64,000 bases of DNA from Candidatus Fimimorpha faecalis (lineage in GTDB: Bacteria; Bacillota; Clostridia; Lachnospirales; Lachnospiraceae): the NCBI GenBank assembly GCA_018712075.1, contig DVHN01000001.1, positions 1-64,000 on the forward strand, in the 5' to 3' direction. The notes under the pieces are model-generated. The model made no database searches and was not told the origin of the DNA. It saw only the letters and a list, made by a program, of their open reading frames with translations. Position numbers and translations under genes: made by a program. Below are positions 63,009 to 64,000 of the stretch, in pieces. How positions within the stretch are numbered: position 1 is the first letter of the stretch; each line of letters starts with the position of its first letter.

Positions 63009-64000
63009 ATGGCGAAGTATCTTGTGATTGTAGAATCACCAGCAAAGGTAAAAACCATTAAAAAATTTTTGGGTTCAAACTACGAAGTTTTGGCATCCAA
63101 TGGACATGTCAGAGATCTTCCGAAAAGTCAGTTAGGTATTGATATTGAGCATGGATATGAGCCAAAATATATTACAATCCGAGGAAAAGGTGATGTTCTG
63201 GCAAAGTTACGAAAGGAAGTAAAAAAAGCAGACAAAGTTTATTTGGCCACTGACCCTGACCGTGAAGGAGAAGCTATTTCTTGGCATTTAGCACAGGCGT
63301 TAAAATTGGAAGAAAAAGAAATTCATCGAATTAGTTTCAATGAAATTACAAAAAATGCGGTAAAAGCATCTCTAAAAGATGCTAGAAAAATTAATCTCAA
63401 TCTAGTGAATGCACAGCAAACAAGAAGAATCTTAGATCGTATGGTGGGATATAAAATCAGTCCTTTACTATGGGCGAAAGTAAAGAGGGGATTGAGTGCT
63501 GGAAGGGTGCAATCTGTTGCACTGCGAATTATTTGTGATAGGGAAGAAGAGATTAATGCGTTTATTCCACAGGAATATTGGACATTGGAGGTAGAACTCC
63601 ATGTAGAGGGAGAGAAAAAGCCTCTATATGCAAAATTTAGTGGTGAGGCGGATAACAAAATAGAAATTACGACACAGGCTCAAATGGATCAGATTGTGGA
63701 AGAATTAAAACAGCTGGAATTTACTGTTCAAGAAATTCGTCGTGGAGAACGCACGAAAAAAGTTCCTCTTCCATTTACGACAAGTACATTGCAGCAGGAA
63801 GCTGCCAATGTATTAAACTTTTCCACACAAAAAACAATGCGGCTTGCTCAGCAATTATACGAAGGCGTGGATATTAAAGGAGAAGGTACGATTGGTATTA
63901 TTACCTATCTAAGAACGGATTCTACAAGAATTTCTGATGAAGCAAATCAGATGGCACAGGAATACATTACCTCCGTTTATGGAGAAAACTATGTGGCAAG
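63009..64000 (+). CDS. topA: DNA topoisomerase I (5' part, runs off the window)
   Basis: Relaxes negative supercoils. The ATG at 63009 follows AAAGGAGG. The 330 visible codons give the Toprim domain (LVIVESPAKVKTIKKFLG and ATDPDREGEAISWHL with acidic metal ligands), MVGYKISPLLWAKV, GLSAGRVQSVALRI, and the active-site region ITYLRTDSTR with catalytic tyrosine near residue 300. The C-terminal zinc-ribbon part lies beyond the window. Confidence 0.97.
   Translation, partial: MAKYLVIVESPAKVKTIKKFLGSNYEVLASNGHVRDLPKSQLGIDIEHGYEPKYITIRGKGDVLAKLRKEVKKADKVYLATDPDREGEAISWHLAQALKLEEKEIHRISFNEITKNAVKASLKDARKINLNLVNAQQTRRILDRMVGYKISPLLWAKVKRGLSAGRVQSVALRIICDREEEINAFIPQEYWTLEVELHVEGEKKPLYAKFSGEADNKIEITTQAQMDQIVEELKQLEFTVQEIRRGERTKKVPLPFTTSTLQQEAANVLNFSTQKTMRLAQQLYEGVDIKGEGTIGIITYLRTDSTRISDEANQMAQEYITSVYGENYVA

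Noticed and set aside
1..64000. tRNA, rRNA, tmRNA or RNase P genes and known riboswitch classes
   Set aside because: Reading the intergenic regions on both strands gave no cloverleaf or conserved core that I could recognise.

Overview
The window is AT-rich, densely packed and mostly read on the plus strand, with strong AGGAGG ribosome binding sites and many GTG/TTG starts. It carries endospore genes (gerW/ytfJ, an alpha/beta SASP, ylbJ, a pdaA-type deacetylase, an interrupted sigK), a complete Rnf complex, electron-bifurcating NfnAB and a zinc-type L28. Together these point to an anaerobic, spore-forming member of the Clostridia, most like Lachnospiraceae. No rRNA, tRNA or CRISPR array was seen. 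LAYOUT: 1-6.6 kb holds rimO-pgsA-cinA, two unknown proteins, a DUF2953 membrane protein, gerW and a 45-residue membrane ORF. 6.6-11.3 kb holds rpmB (minus), an Asp23-family gene, fakA and recG. 11.4-14.7 kb holds a SASP (minus), rsmD, coaD, a coiled-coil protein and ylbJ (minus). 14.8-25.5 kb holds pepD, a BlaI-like repressor, azlCD, HAD phosphatases, a small alarmone synthetase, RNA methyltransferase and pseudouridine synthase genes, and recU. 25.5-29.5 kb is a hisZGDB operon behind a consensus promoter and a palindromic operator. 29.6-33.4 kb holds a cysteine hydrolase, an LD-carboxypeptidase and nfnAB. 33.5-41.6 kb holds a TetR/MMPL/heptad-repeat surface-protein unit, a cytidylate-kinase-like gene, two lipoproteins and a pdaA-like gene. 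41.8-47.9 kb holds cdd and the Rnf operon (C, D-G fusion, E, A, B). 48-51.5 kb holds an ABC importer pair and an NSS transporter. 51.5-54 kb holds a tandem-repeat lipoprotein, ttcA and a tyrosine recombinase. 57-64 kb holds a lipase-like hydrolase, a HAD gene, a YfcE-MazG fusion, comM, dprA and the start of topA. MAIN RESULT: at 54.1-56.7 kb the mother-cell sigma factor gene sigK is split by a very small (1,980 bp) skin-like intervening element. The N-terminal part ends in ...KCIDN at 54387 and the C-terminal part resumes with EILMMLR after 56368. Both junctions carry the 5-bp core TAATG. Joining them at the core restores one SigK frame of 214 codons. The excised circle would have 12-bp arms that match as an inverted repeat at 10 of 12 positions, as expected for a serine-recombinase site. 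The element carries a SpoIVCA-like serine recombinase that stops before the zinc-ribbon/coiled-coil part of the family, a DUF2316-like protein of 91 residues (candidate directionality factor) and a strong hairpin between them. Other notable points are the RnfD-RnfG and YfcE-MazG fusions, a Cys-rich tail on RnfE, a structured leader before rnfC, and a small membrane ORF whose start lies in a perfect inverted repeat.
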